From assembly GCF_009604425.1 (NCBI RefSeq), contig NZ_WEGI01000011.1, forward strand, positions 186,001 through 250,000: a DNA stretch of 64,000 nt, written 5' to 3'. Under the pieces are notes generated by a model. It made no database searches and was not told the DNA's origin. It saw only the letters and a list, made by a program, of their open reading frames with translations. This stretch comes from Nocardia aurantia (GTDB lineage Bacteria > Actinomycetota > Actinomycetes > Mycobacteriales > Mycobacteriaceae). The position numbers were made by a program, and so were the translations under genes. Shown here one piece after another: positions 52,964-61,370 of this stretch (its first letter is position 1; every line of letters starts with the position of its first letter).

Positions 52964-53755
52964 ATGAGCGAGGCTCTCTCTTATTCCCCACCGGCGTCGG
53001 CGCCGGGCATGCCGATCGAACCGCTGCCGCTCACCGGCGAGCGGACCGTGCCGGGCATCCCGGAGGAGAACTACTGGTTCCGCCGCCACGAGATCGTCTA
53101 CGCGCGCTTGCTGGACCGCTGCGCCGGACGGATCGTGCTGGAGGCGGGCGCGGGAGAGGGCTACGGCGCGAACATGATCGCCGAGGTCGCCACGGCGGTG
53201 CTCGGGCTGGACTACGACATCGCCGCCGCCGCGCACGTCCGCGCGGCGTACCCGCGGGTGGCGATGGTGCGGGGCAACCTCGCCGATCTGCCGCTGGCCA
53301 CCGCCGGCGTGGACGTGGTGGTGAATTTCCAGGTGATCGAACATCTCTGGGATCAGCCTGCCTTCCTGCGCGAATGCCTGCGGGTGCTGCGGCCGGGCGG
53401 CCGGCTGCTGATCAGCACGCCGAACCGGATCACCTTCTCGCCGGGCCGCGACACCCCGCTCAACCCGTTCCACACCCGCGAGCTGAACGCGGCCGAACTC
53501 TCGGAACTGTTGCGGGAGGCCGGTTTCCGGATCGAGTCGATGGACGGCGTGCACCACGGCCCGCGCTTGGCGGCGCTGGACGCGAAGTGGGGCGGATCGC
53601 TGATCGACGCGCAGATCGAGCGCGCGCTGGCCGGTGAGCCGTGGCCCGCGGAACTGGCCGCCGACGTCGCGGCCGTGCGCACCGGCGATTTCGAGCTGAT
53701 CGGCGCGGATATCGACGCGAGCCTCGACCTGGTGGCCTGCGCGGTGAAGCCGTGA
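52964..53755 (+). CDS. SAM-dependent methyltransferase (Rv3030-like)
   Basis: A class I methyltransferase of 263 residues. Motif I is IVLEAGAGEGYGANMIAEV, motif II the acidic end of AVLGLDYDIAAAAHV, and post-I NFQVIEHLWDQPAFL precedes LRVLRPGGRLLISTPNR. ATG 52964 was chosen because the family N-terminus (polar, Pro-rich, then LTGERTVPG) starts there. It overlaps the GH57 gene by 4 bp. In M. tuberculosis the Rv3030-Rv3032 trio belongs to methylglucose lipopolysaccharide synthesis, so a sugar O-methyltransferase role is likely. Confidence 0.88.
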   Translation: MSEALSYSPPASAPGMPIEPLPLTGERTVPGIPEENYWFRRHEIVYARLLDRCAGRIVLEAGAGEGYGANMIAEVATAVLGLDYDIAAAAHVRAAYPRVAMVRGNLADLPLATAGVDVVVNFQVIEHLWDQPAFLRECLRVLRPGGRLLISTPNRITFSPGRDTPLNPFHTRELNAAELSELLREAGFRIESMDGVHHGPRLAALDAKWGGSLIDAQIERALAGEPWPAELAADVAAVRTGDFELIGADIDASLDLVACAVKP

Positions 53756-55473
53756 CGGCAGCCGGGCCCGTACCGGGCCGGTTCGCGCTGGTCCTGCACT
53801 CGCATCTGCCCTGGCTGGCCCGGCACGGGCGGTGGCCGGTCGGTGAGGAGTGGCTGTACCAGTCCTGGGCGGCCACCTACATCCCGCTCGCCCGGATGCT
53901 GGGAAGGCTTGCGGCCGAAGGACGTTCGCGGCTGCTGAGCTTCGGCGTCACGCCGGTGCTGGCGGCCCAGCTCGACGATCCGCACTGCCTCGCGGGCATG
54001 CACCACTGGCTCGGCAACTGGCAACTGCGCGCCGACGAGGCCGCCGCCGCGGGCGAGGTCGCGCTCGGCCGGTACGAGCACCGGCAGGCGGCGCAGGCGC
54101 TCGCCGACTTCGAAAAGCATTGGCGGCACGGCGGTTCGCCGGTGTGGCGGCGCCTGGTCGAGGCCGGCACGATCGAACTGCTGGGTGGCCCGCTGGCGCA
54201 TCCCTTTCAGCCGCTGCTGGATCCGCGCCTGCGCGCCTTCCAACTCACCGAGGGCCTGGCCGATGCCCGGTACCGCTGGGGATACACCCCCGGTGGGATC
54301 TGGGCGCCGGAATGCGGCTTCACCCCCGGCATGGAATCCGGCTACGCCACGGCCGGTGTGACCCATTTCATGGTCGACGGTCCCGCGCTGCGCGGCGACA
54401 CCGCACTGGGCCGCCCGGTGTGGGATTCCGGCGTGGTGGCGTTCGGGCGCGATCTCCAGGTCAGCTATCGGGTCTGGTCGCCGAAATCGGGCTATCCGGG
54501 CCACGGCGCCTACCGTGATTTTCATCACTACGACCACGCCACCGGCCTGAAACCGGCACGGGTCACCGGCAAGCATGTCGCGGGCCCGGACAAGGCGCCC
54601 TACGATCCCGGCCTCGCCGCCGAGACGGTGCGCCGCGATGTCGCCGATTTCGTCGAAACCGTCCGGCGGCGGCTGCGGGACGAATCCGAACGGCTCGGCC
54701 GGCCCGCGCTCGTGGTGGCCGCCTTCGACACCGAACTGTTCGGGCACTGGTGGCACGAGGGCCCGCAGTGGCTCGAACAGGTGCTGCGGGCCCTGCCCGA
54801 GGCCGGGGTCACCGTCGGCACCCTCGCCGACGCGCGCGCGGACGGGTATGTGGGACAGCCGATCCCGCTGGCCGACTCGTCCTGGGGGTCCGGTAAGGAC
54901 TGGCGGGTGTGGGCCGGTGACCAGGTGCGCGATCTGGTGGACCTCAACGCCGACGTGGTGCGGCTGGCGCTGGACACCCTGGACAAGCACGCCGCCGAGA
55001 CCGGCCGCGCCGGCCTGCGCGACCGGGTGGCCGATCAGCTGTTGCGCGAGGCGATCCTGACCGTGTCCAGCGACTGGGCCTTCATGGTCAGCAAGGACTC
55101 CGCCGCCGATTACGCCCGGGACCGGGCCCACCAGCACGCGCACGCGGTGCGGGAGCTGGCCGGCGCGCTGGCCGCCGGGCACACCGCGCGGGCGCGGGAA
55201 CTGGCCGACGGGTGGGCGATCGCCGACGGTGTGTTCCCCGCGCTGGACGCCCGCCGGCTCGGCTCGGTTACTCCTCGCGTGGTTGGCCGCGAGACGGTAG
55301 CTTCCGTAGGCACGGCGCCGATGGGCCCGGCCCGGGCGGAAAGTATCGGCCCGACGCGGGCGGAGTCGATCGGCCCGACGCGGGCGGAGGCAATCGGCCC
55401 GACAAGGGCGGAGGCAACCGGCCCGACCCGGGCGGAGGCAACCGCCCCGACGCGGGCGGAGGGACCAGCATGA
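53752..55473 (+). CDS. GH57 family glycosidase / branching enzyme-like (Rv3031-like)
   Basis: A GH57 enzyme of 573 residues. The family's conserved regions are seen in order: FALVLHSHLPWLARHG, LLGGPLAHPFQPLL, GIWAPECGF (nucleophile Glu) and VVAAFDTELFGHWWHEGPQW (acid/base Asp). The C-terminal helical domain includes SSDWAFMVSKDSAADYA. The GTG start overlaps the methyltransferase stop. The last 48 or so residues are six copies of an 8-residue GPTRAExx repeat from a 24-bp array, absent from mycobacterial homologues as far as I recall. The likely role is alpha-1,4/1,6-glucan remodelling. Confidence 0.9.
   Translation: MTAAGPVPGRFALVLHSHLPWLARHGRWPVGEEWLYQSWAATYIPLARMLGRLAAEGRSRLLSFGVTPVLAAQLDDPHCLAGMHHWLGNWQLRADEAAAAGEVALGRYEHRQAAQALADFEKHWRHGGSPVWRRLVEAGTIELLGGPLAHPFQPLLDPRLRAFQLTEGLADARYRWGYTPGGIWAPECGFTPGMESGYATAGVTHFMVDGPALRGDTALGRPVWDSGVVAFGRDLQVSYRVWSPKSGYPGHGAYRDFHHYDHATGLKPARVTGKHVAGPDKAPYDPGLAAETVRRDVADFVETVRRRLRDESERLGRPALVVAAFDTELFGHWWHEGPQWLEQVLRALPEAGVTVGTLADARADGYVGQPIPLADSSWGSGKDWRVWAGDQVRDLVDLNADVVRLALDTLDKHAAETGRAGLRDRVADQLLREAILTVSSDWAFMVSKDSAADYARDRAHQHAHAVRELAGALAAGHTARARELADGWAIADGVFPALDARRLGSVTPRVVGRETVASVGTAPMGPARAESIGPTRAESIGPTRAEAIGPTRAEATGPTRAEATAPTRAEGPA
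55324..55467 (+). repeat. 24-bp tandem array at the GH57 3' end
   Basis: Six consecutive units start at 55324, 55348, 55372, 55396, 55420 and 55444, each beginning GGCCCGAC or a close variant and followed by GCGGGCGGAG. The array ends 6 bp before the stop and encodes a GPTRAExx tail in frame. Confidence 0.92.
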
Positions 55474-56732
55474 GAATTCTGATGGTGTCGTGGGAATATC
55501 CGCCCGTGGTCGTCGGGGGGCTGGGGCGGCATGTGCACCACCTCGCCACGGAACTGGCGGCGGCGGGGCACGAGGTGGTGGTGCTGGCGCGGCGGCCGAT
55601 GGGCACCGACGCCTCCACCCATCCGACCCATTCCTTCATCGAGGACGGCGTGCTGGTGGTCGCCGTCGCCGAGGATCCGCCCTGTTTCGACTTCGGCGAG
55701 GACATGCTGGCGTGGACGCTGGCCATGGGCCACGCGATGGTGCGCGCCGGGATCGCGCTCAGCAAGCCGGGCATCGCCGACGGCTGGACCCCCGAGGTCG
55801 TGCACGCGCACGACTGGCTGGTGGCGCATTCGGCGATCACGCTGGCCGAATACTACGACGTACCATTGGTTTCCACGATCCACGCCACCGAGGCGGGGCG
55901 GCACAGCGGCTGGGTGTCCGGCCGGGTCAACCGCCAGGTGCATTCGGTGGAATGGTGGCTGGCCCGCGATTCCGACGCGCTCATCGCCTGTTCGGCCTCG
56001 ATGCAGGACGAGGTCGAGCGGCTGTACGGGCCGGGGCTGGCGCGGGTTTCGGTGATCCGCAACGGAATCGACGTGGGGGCGTGGACCTTTCGCGAGCGCG
56101 GCCCGCGCTCCGAGCCGCCGCGGTTGTTGTACGTCGGTCGGCTGGAGTACGAGAAGGGGATCCAGGACGCGATCGCCGCGCTGCCCCGCATCCGGCGCGC
56201 GCATCCGGGCACCACGCTCACGATCGCCGGTGTCGGAACACAATTCGATTGGCTGCAGGAGCGCGCCCGGGTGCATCGGGTGGCCCGCGCGGTGAATTTC
56301 GTCGGCCGGCTGGACCACGCCGAACTGCTGGGCTGGCTGCACGGCGCCGACGCGATCGTGCTGCCGAGCCGGTACGAGCCGTTCGGGATCGTGGCCCTGG
56401 AGGCGGCCGCCGCCGGCACCCCGCTGGTGACCTCGACCGCCGGCGGTCTCGGTGAACTGGTCGTGGACGGCGTCACCGGCGCCTCGTTCGCGCCCGCCGA
56501 CGTGAACGGGCTGGTCGACGCGGTGTGCGCGGTCCTCGACGATCCGGTGGCCACCCAGGACCGGGCCCGCGCGGCCCGCGCCCGCCTCACCGCCGACTTC
56601 TCCTGGGATGTCGTCGCCGCCGAGACCGTACAGGTGTACGAGTCTGCCAAGCGCCGGGTCCGTAATCCGTCGGCGCGGCCTCCCATCGCTGAACGTCCGC
56701 TCCCCGAACGCGATCCGAGCAATCCGCTGTAG
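55470..56732 (+). CDS. Alpha-1,4-glucosyltransferase, GT4 type (Rv3032-like)
   Basis: A GT-B glycosyltransferase of 420 residues. The N-terminal domain starts MRILMVSWEYPPVVVGGLGR and includes VVHAHDWLVAHSAI. The C-terminal nucleotide-sugar domain has LLYVGRLEYEKGIQDAI, VNFVGRLDHAELL and the EX7E-type element SRYEPFGIVALEAA. The M. tuberculosis homologue elongates methylglucose lipopolysaccharide and contributes to glycogen. ATGA overlap with the GH57 gene completes a coupled three-gene operon. Confidence 0.93.
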   Translation: MRILMVSWEYPPVVVGGLGRHVHHLATELAAAGHEVVVLARRPMGTDASTHPTHSFIEDGVLVVAVAEDPPCFDFGEDMLAWTLAMGHAMVRAGIALSKPGIADGWTPEVVHAHDWLVAHSAITLAEYYDVPLVSTIHATEAGRHSGWVSGRVNRQVHSVEWWLARDSDALIACSASMQDEVERLYGPGLARVSVIRNGIDVGAWTFRERGPRSEPPRLLYVGRLEYEKGIQDAIAALPRIRRAHPGTTLTIAGVGTQFDWLQERARVHRVARAVNFVGRLDHAELLGWLHGADAIVLPSRYEPFGIVALEAAAAGTPLVTSTAGGLGELVVDGVTGASFAPADVNGLVDAVCAVLDDPVATQDRARAARARLTADFSWDVVAAETVQVYESAKRRVRNPSARPPIAERPLPERDPSNPL

Positions 56733-56877
56733 TATCCCCCGCGGTTGCTGGACACTTGTCCCGGGTATGTATAGTTTCCGCAATCAAGTAATTGTAGAAG
56801 CTAAGTAAATAATTCGGCGCCACGCTCGGCGGACTGTCGACCACGGCGTAGCCGTACCGAACAGGGCATCAACTTTC
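56733..56877 (+). promoter_or_regulatory. AT-rich promoter region of the MFS operon
   Basis: This 145-bp gap is strikingly AT-rich around 56765-56815. TATAGT (56770-56775) could be a -10 element, with TTGCTG about 19 bp upstream as a weak -35. CAAGTAATTG just downstream resembles part of a MarR-type site, but symmetry is incomplete. Confidence 0.4.
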
Positions 56878-59472
56878 ATGACGACACCGAGTATCGACTC
56901 ATCGGCCGCGAGCGCGCCCCCGGCGCTGTCGCACCGCCAGATCCTGACCATTCTGTCCGGGCTGTTGCTGGGAATGTTCCTCGCCGCACTGGACCAGAAC
57001 ATCGTCAGTGTCGCGATCGTGCGAATCGCCAACAGCCTGCACGGTTTCGACCAGCAGGCCTGGGCCACCACCGCCTATCTGATCACGTCGACGATCAGCA
57101 CCCCGCTGTACGGCAAACTCGCCGACATCTACGGGCGCAAGCCGTTCTTCCTCGCGGCGATCACCATCTTCGTGGCCGGATCGGCGGCCTGCACCTTCGC
57201 GGGCTCGATGTACGAGCTGGCCGGGTACCGCGCCTTCCAGGGACTCGGCGCCGGTGGCCTGATGTCGTTGGTGCTCACCATCATCGGCGATATCGTGCCG
57301 GCCCGCGAACGGGCCAGGTACCAGGGCTATTTCATGATGGTCTTCGGCGGCTCGACCGTGCTGGGGCCGGTGCTGGGCGGGCTGTTCTCCGGCTACGACA
57401 AGCTCTGGGGGCTCGACGGCTGGCGCTGGGTGTTCCTGGTCAACGTGCCGGTCGGCATCCTCGCCCTGATCGTGGTCGCCCGGGTGCTGAACCTGACGCA
57501 CGAGCGCCGGCAGGTGCGGGTCGACTGGTACGGCGCGGTGGCGCTGACGATCTGCGTGGTGCCGCTGCTGATCGTGGCCGAACAGGGCCGCGCGTGGGGC
57601 TGGGCCTCGTCGAAGGCGTTGCTGTGCTTCGGGATCGGCGCGGCCGGGCTGGTGCTGTTCCTCGTCGCCGAGGCGCTGATGAAGGACGCGGCGCTGATCC
57701 CGTTGCGGCTGTTCCGGAATGCCACCTTCACCGTGACCATCGTGGGCGGCTTCATCGTCGGGATCGCGATGTTCGGCTCGCTGAGCATGGTGCCGCTGTA
57801 TCTGCAAGTGGTGCGCGGTTTCTCGCCGACCAAGGCGGGCCTGCTGATGCTGCCGATGGTGGCGGGCATCGTGGTCGGCTCGCTGATGAGCGGCCAGGTG
57901 GTGCGGCGCACCGGGCGGTACAAGATCCTGCCGGTCACCGGGACGGCCGTCATCGCGGCCGGGGCGCTGCTGTACGCGCAGGTGGCCTACGACAGTCCGC
58001 TGTGGGAACCGCTGCTGATCGCCGTGCTGCTGGGGTTCGGGCTGGGCTGCTGCATGCAGACGCTCACCATCGCCGCGCAGAACGCGGGACCCCGGTCGGA
58101 CATGGGCGTCTCGACCGCCTCCTCCACGTTCTTCCGCCAGGTGGGCGGCACGCTGGGTGTCGCGGTGTTCCTGACCATCCTGTTCAACCAGCTGCCGCAC
58201 AAGATCCTCGCGGCCTTCGGCGGGATGCTGCCGCCCGGCTTCGATGCCGCGAGACTCGGTGACCTGCAGGCGAATACGTCGGTGATCGACGCGCTGCCGG
58301 CCACGGTGCGCGATCCCATCCTGATCGGCTTCACCGATTCGCTGCACGTTGTGCTGTACTCGACGTCGGGCGTGGCGCTCCTGGCCTGTGTGGTGCTGCT
58401 GTTCATGAAGGAGATCCCCTTGCTGGACCCCGTGGCGAAGCCGGCCGAGCCGACCCCGGCCGACGACCCCGAGTGGGCCGAGGATCAGGTCTATCTCGGT
58501 GCCGCGCAAGCGATCTCCGCACCCGAGCCGATGCTCGCCGTCGATACCGCGACCGCCGCCGAACAGGCGCGGTACGCCGCGCTGAGCAGCGGCCTGAAGG
58601 CGGCGCTGGCCAACGGCAACGGGTTCGCCGGCGCCGGGCAGCGGCCCGCCGCCGATCCGGCCGGGGCGGTGGCGATGCTCCCGGCGGCGCCGCCCGCCGG
58701 GGCCGGCGGCGATCTCGCCGGCCGGGTGCTGCGCGCCGACGGCGTGCCGGTCGCGGGCGCGGTACTCACGCTGATCGATCAACGCGGACACCAGGTTTCG
58801 CGGGCCCGAGGGGATCGCGACGGCGCCTTCGGCCTGGAACAGCCCGCGCCCGGCAACTACGTGCTGATCGTGTCGGCCGGTGGGTATCAGCCGACCGCGC
58901 TGAATCTCGCCGTCGACCTGGGCCCGCTGCGGGTGGAGGTCACCCTGCACGGCTCCGGCGAGCTGTCCGGGGTGGTGCGCCGCGCCGGGGACGGCGAACC
59001 GGTGCCCGGCGCCACGGTCACCCTGACCGATATGCGCGGCGAGGTGATCGGGGCTACCGTCAGCGGATCCGCTGGCGAATACTCCTACCCGGGCATGGTG
59101 GCCGGGGTCTACACCCTGGTCGCGGTCGCCCCGCGGCTGCGGCCCGCCGCGGCCACCCTGTCGGTGCCGGACTCCGGGGTACTGCACTACGACATCGAAC
59201 TGGGCTCGCTGGCGGCGCTGACCGGCGAGGTCTCCGCCGACGGGCGCCCGGTGCCGGACGCCTGGGTGAGCGTGCTCGACGAGTCGGGCGCGACGGTGGG
59301 CAGTGCCCGCACCGACGCGGACGGCCGTTACCTGGTGCCCGACCTGTCCGAGGGCAGTTATCGCGTGGTCGCGCGCGGCTATCCGCCCGTGACCAGCCGG
59401 GTGACGCTGGCGTCGGGCGAATTCGACCACAACGTACGACTGGGTTACGACCAGACGGAGGATATGCAGTGA
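56878..59472 (+). CDS. MFS exporter (DHA2 type) with three C-terminal beta-sandwich repeats
   Basis: Residues 1-520 form a 14-helix major facilitator with DHA2 motifs: LDQNIVSVAIVRIANSL, GKLADIYGRKPFFL, FQGLGAGGLMSLVL and GGSTVLGPVLGGLFSG. After a linker rich in Ala/Pro/Gly come three carboxypeptidase-regulatory-like domains (starting near LAGRVLRADGVPVAGAVLTL, GVVRRAGDGEPVPGATVTL and GEVSADGRPVPDAWVSVLD). At 864 residues it is about 350 longer than a normal DHA2 pump. The next gene overlaps it in GTGA and opens with a further copy of the same repeat. The likely role is export of a drug, lipid or surface metabolite. Confidence 0.88.
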   Translation: MTTPSIDSSAASAPPALSHRQILTILSGLLLGMFLAALDQNIVSVAIVRIANSLHGFDQQAWATTAYLITSTISTPLYGKLADIYGRKPFFLAAITIFVAGSAACTFAGSMYELAGYRAFQGLGAGGLMSLVLTIIGDIVPARERARYQGYFMMVFGGSTVLGPVLGGLFSGYDKLWGLDGWRWVFLVNVPVGILALIVVARVLNLTHERRQVRVDWYGAVALTICVVPLLIVAEQGRAWGWASSKALLCFGIGAAGLVLFLVAEALMKDAALIPLRLFRNATFTVTIVGGFIVGIAMFGSLSMVPLYLQVVRGFSPTKAGLLMLPMVAGIVVGSLMSGQVVRRTGRYKILPVTGTAVIAAGALLYAQVAYDSPLWEPLLIAVLLGFGLGCCMQTLTIAAQNAGPRSDMGVSTASSTFFRQVGGTLGVAVFLTILFNQLPHKILAAFGGMLPPGFDAARLGDLQANTSVIDALPATVRDPILIGFTDSLHVVLYSTSGVALLACVVLLFMKEIPLLDPVAKPAEPTPADDPEWAEDQVYLGAAQAISAPEPMLAVDTATAAEQARYAALSSGLKAALANGNGFAGAGQRPAADPAGAVAMLPAAPPAGAGGDLAGRVLRADGVPVAGAVLTLIDQRGHQVSRARGDRDGAFGLEQPAPGNYVLIVSAGGYQPTALNLAVDLGPLRVEVTLHGSGELSGVVRRAGDGEPVPGATVTLTDMRGEVIGATVSGSAGEYSYPGMVAGVYTLVAVAPRLRPAAATLSVPDSGVLHYDIELGSLAALTGEVSADGRPVPDAWVSVLDESGATVGSARTDADGRYLVPDLSEGSYRVVARGYPPVTSRVTLASGEFDHNVRLGYDQTEDMQ

Positions 59473-60293
59473 CCGGTCTCGATGTGCAGATTCGCACCCC
59501 CAACGGCTGGCCGATCCCGGACGCGGTGCTGACCGTCACCGATCTCGAGGGCCGCCAGCTGGTCCGCGTCGTCGCCGACGCCTCCGGTGCCGCGGCCACC
59601 GGGCCGCTGCCGCCGGGGATGCACACCGCGGTGGTCACCGCGCCCGGATATCAGCCGGAGGCCCGGATCGCCCGCATCGGCGCCGACGGCGGCGGCGTAC
59701 TCGGCGAGCTGCGGCTGGTGCCGGAGGCGACCGCGATCGCGCTGCCGCCGCCGGGCCCGTGGACGATCGATCCGGAGCACTCCACGGTGGTGGCGACGGC
59801 GCGGCACATGGGCATCGCGAGTATCCGGGGGCGGTTCGCGGAGGTCGGCGGCCGGCTCGACATCGCCGAAACCTTCGAGCACTCCACGGGTTACGCGGAG
59901 ATCAAGGCCGCGAGCATCGATACCGGGGTGCGGATGCGCGACGACCACCTGCGGTCCGCGGACTTCCTGGATGTGGAGCACCATCCGCTGATCTCGTTCA
60001 CCGGCAACGGTTTACGTCGCACCGGCAGCGAAACCTGGGTGATGGCGGGCGAACTCGACCTGCACGGCCGTCGGCGCCCGATCGAGCTCGACCTCACCTA
60101 CGGCGGCTGCGGCCCGGATCTGTACGGCGGCACCCGCGCCGCCTTCCACGCCGAAACCCTCCTGCACCGCGAGAACTTCGCCATGGACTACAACGCCATG
60201 GTGCGGGTCGGCGTCGCGGTCGTGGGTACCACGGTGAAGATCGACCTCGACATCGAACTGGTCCAGGGGGAGAGCCTGCCCTCGGCGGGCTGA
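59469..60293 (+). CDS. YceI-family protein with N-terminal carboxypeptidase-regulatory-like domain
   Basis: A 274-residue two-domain protein. Residues 1-88 are a beta-sandwich repeat (VQIRTPNGWPIPDAVLTVTD, TAVVTAPGYQPEARI) like those in the upstream exporter. Residues 97-270 are a YceI lipocalin-like barrel (GPWTIDPEHSTVVATARHMG, MRDDHLRSADFLDVEHHP, LHGRRRPIELDLTYGG), a fold known to bind isoprenoid-type lipids. No signal peptide is visible, so it seems cytosolic. It is coupled to the exporter by a GTGA overlap, which suggests it hands substrate to it. Confidence 0.88.
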   Translation: MTGLDVQIRTPNGWPIPDAVLTVTDLEGRQLVRVVADASGAAATGPLPPGMHTAVVTAPGYQPEARIARIGADGGGVLGELRLVPEATAIALPPPGPWTIDPEHSTVVATARHMGIASIRGRFAEVGGRLDIAETFEHSTGYAEIKAASIDTGVRMRDDHLRSADFLDVEHHPLISFTGNGLRRTGSETWVMAGELDLHGRRRPIELDLTYGGCGPDLYGGTRAAFHAETLLHRENFAMDYNAMVRVGVAVVGTTVKIDLDIELVQGESLPSAG

Positions 60294-60306
60294 CCGGCGC
60301 CCACCG

Positions 60307-60329
60307 CCGGCGAGCCACCGTCGCCGGCT
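60307..60329 (+). terminator. Short hairpin after the YceI gene
   Basis: GCCGGCGA and TCGCCGGC form an 8-bp perfect stem 14 bp after the stop. It has no T-tract, so it is a weak terminator candidate. Confidence 0.4.
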
Positions 60330-60487
60330 CGGATCGCGTTCGGCAGCGGCCCCTTCCGGTCGCTGAGCGAACGCCGGGCATCATGTGGGTGAACGCCGCG
60401 TGTGACCGCTGTCTCGTTCACCGGACTGGCATCGGGACGACACTCGGAGGTTGCCCCGGGGCCGATTCGGACTGGCTTCATCAGGTC

Positions 60488-61339
60488 ATGACAACACCGG
60501 CAGTGTCATACCCCAGCCTGCTCCCGCCGTCGTCGCCCGCGGCGCCCGCCCCGGTCGCACCGGGCACGGAACGCTCACAGTACTCCCTGGTCGTATCGTC
60601 CGATCTCGAGCATCGGCGGGCCGCGCAGGGGCTGCGGTACCGGGTGTTCAAGGGGGAGCCCGGGTTCGACATCCCCGACAGCCCCGACGGGCTCGACGCC
60701 GATCGGTTCGACGAGCACTGCGACCATCTCCTGGTGCGCGACAACGCCACCGACGAGTTCGTCGGCTGCTATCGGATGCTGCCGCCGGACAAGGTCGTGG
60801 CGGCCGGTGGCTACTACACGGCGACCGAATTCGATCTCACCGCGATGGACCCGGAAGGGCAGCGGATCGTCGAGATGGGCCGCGCCTGCGTGGTACCCGA
60901 GCATCGCAACGGATCCGTGGTCACCCTGATGTGGGCCGGCATCCTGCACTACATCCAGCTCACCGGCTACGACTGGGTAATGGGTTGCGCGTCGGTGCCC
61001 ATGCAGGAGAGCCCGGCCGACCCGATCGGCGCGAACGTGCGCGGCGTCCGGGATCTCGTGCTCGCCAAGCACGCCGCCGATCCGGCGCGCTGGGCCCGTC
61101 CGCACAATCCGGTCATGGTCGACGGCCGCACCCTCGACGAACTGACGCCGCCGGCCCGGCCGAAGCTGCCGCCCCTGCTGCGCGGCTACCTCCGGCTCGG
61201 CGCCTGGATCTGCGGCGAGCCCGCGCACGATCCCGATTTCGGCGTCGCCGATTTCGTGGTGCTGCTGGGCCTGGACACCATCAACCGCCGCTACCTGGAG
61301 CGGTTGCAGTCGGCCGCGAACAACTTCGACGGCCGATAA
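60488..61339 (+). CDS. OlsB-like N-acyltransferase (GNAT, Rv3027c-like)
   Basis: A 283-residue member of the Acetyltransf_5 family related to ornithine-acyl-ACP N-acyltransferase (OlsB) and hemolysin-like acyltransferases. Signature stretches: AAQGLRYRVFKGEPGF, DHLLVRDNATDEFVGCYRML, IVEMGRACVVPEHRNGSVV and VMGCASVPMQ. A 40-residue Pro/Ala-rich leader precedes the domain. It lies 31 bp before a PlsC-like gene; the OlsB-OlsA order would give lyso- then diacyl ornithine-type lipids. In M. tuberculosis this pair flanks fixAB on the other side. Confidence 0.82.
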   Translation: MTTPAVSYPSLLPPSSPAAPAPVAPGTERSQYSLVVSSDLEHRRAAQGLRYRVFKGEPGFDIPDSPDGLDADRFDEHCDHLLVRDNATDEFVGCYRMLPPDKVVAAGGYYTATEFDLTAMDPEGQRIVEMGRACVVPEHRNGSVVTLMWAGILHYIQLTGYDWVMGCASVPMQESPADPIGANVRGVRDLVLAKHAADPARWARPHNPVMVDGRTLDELTPPARPKLPPLLRGYLRLGAWICGEPAHDPDFGVADFVVLLGLDTINRRYLERLQSAANNFDGR

Positions 61340-61370
61340 CCCGGTACTTACGAGGACGGACGGAAACGCC

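Noticed and set aside
56899..59430. 843-codon minus-strand open frame opposite the MFS gene
   Set aside because: Antisense shadow of a membrane protein; no start context or family resemblance.
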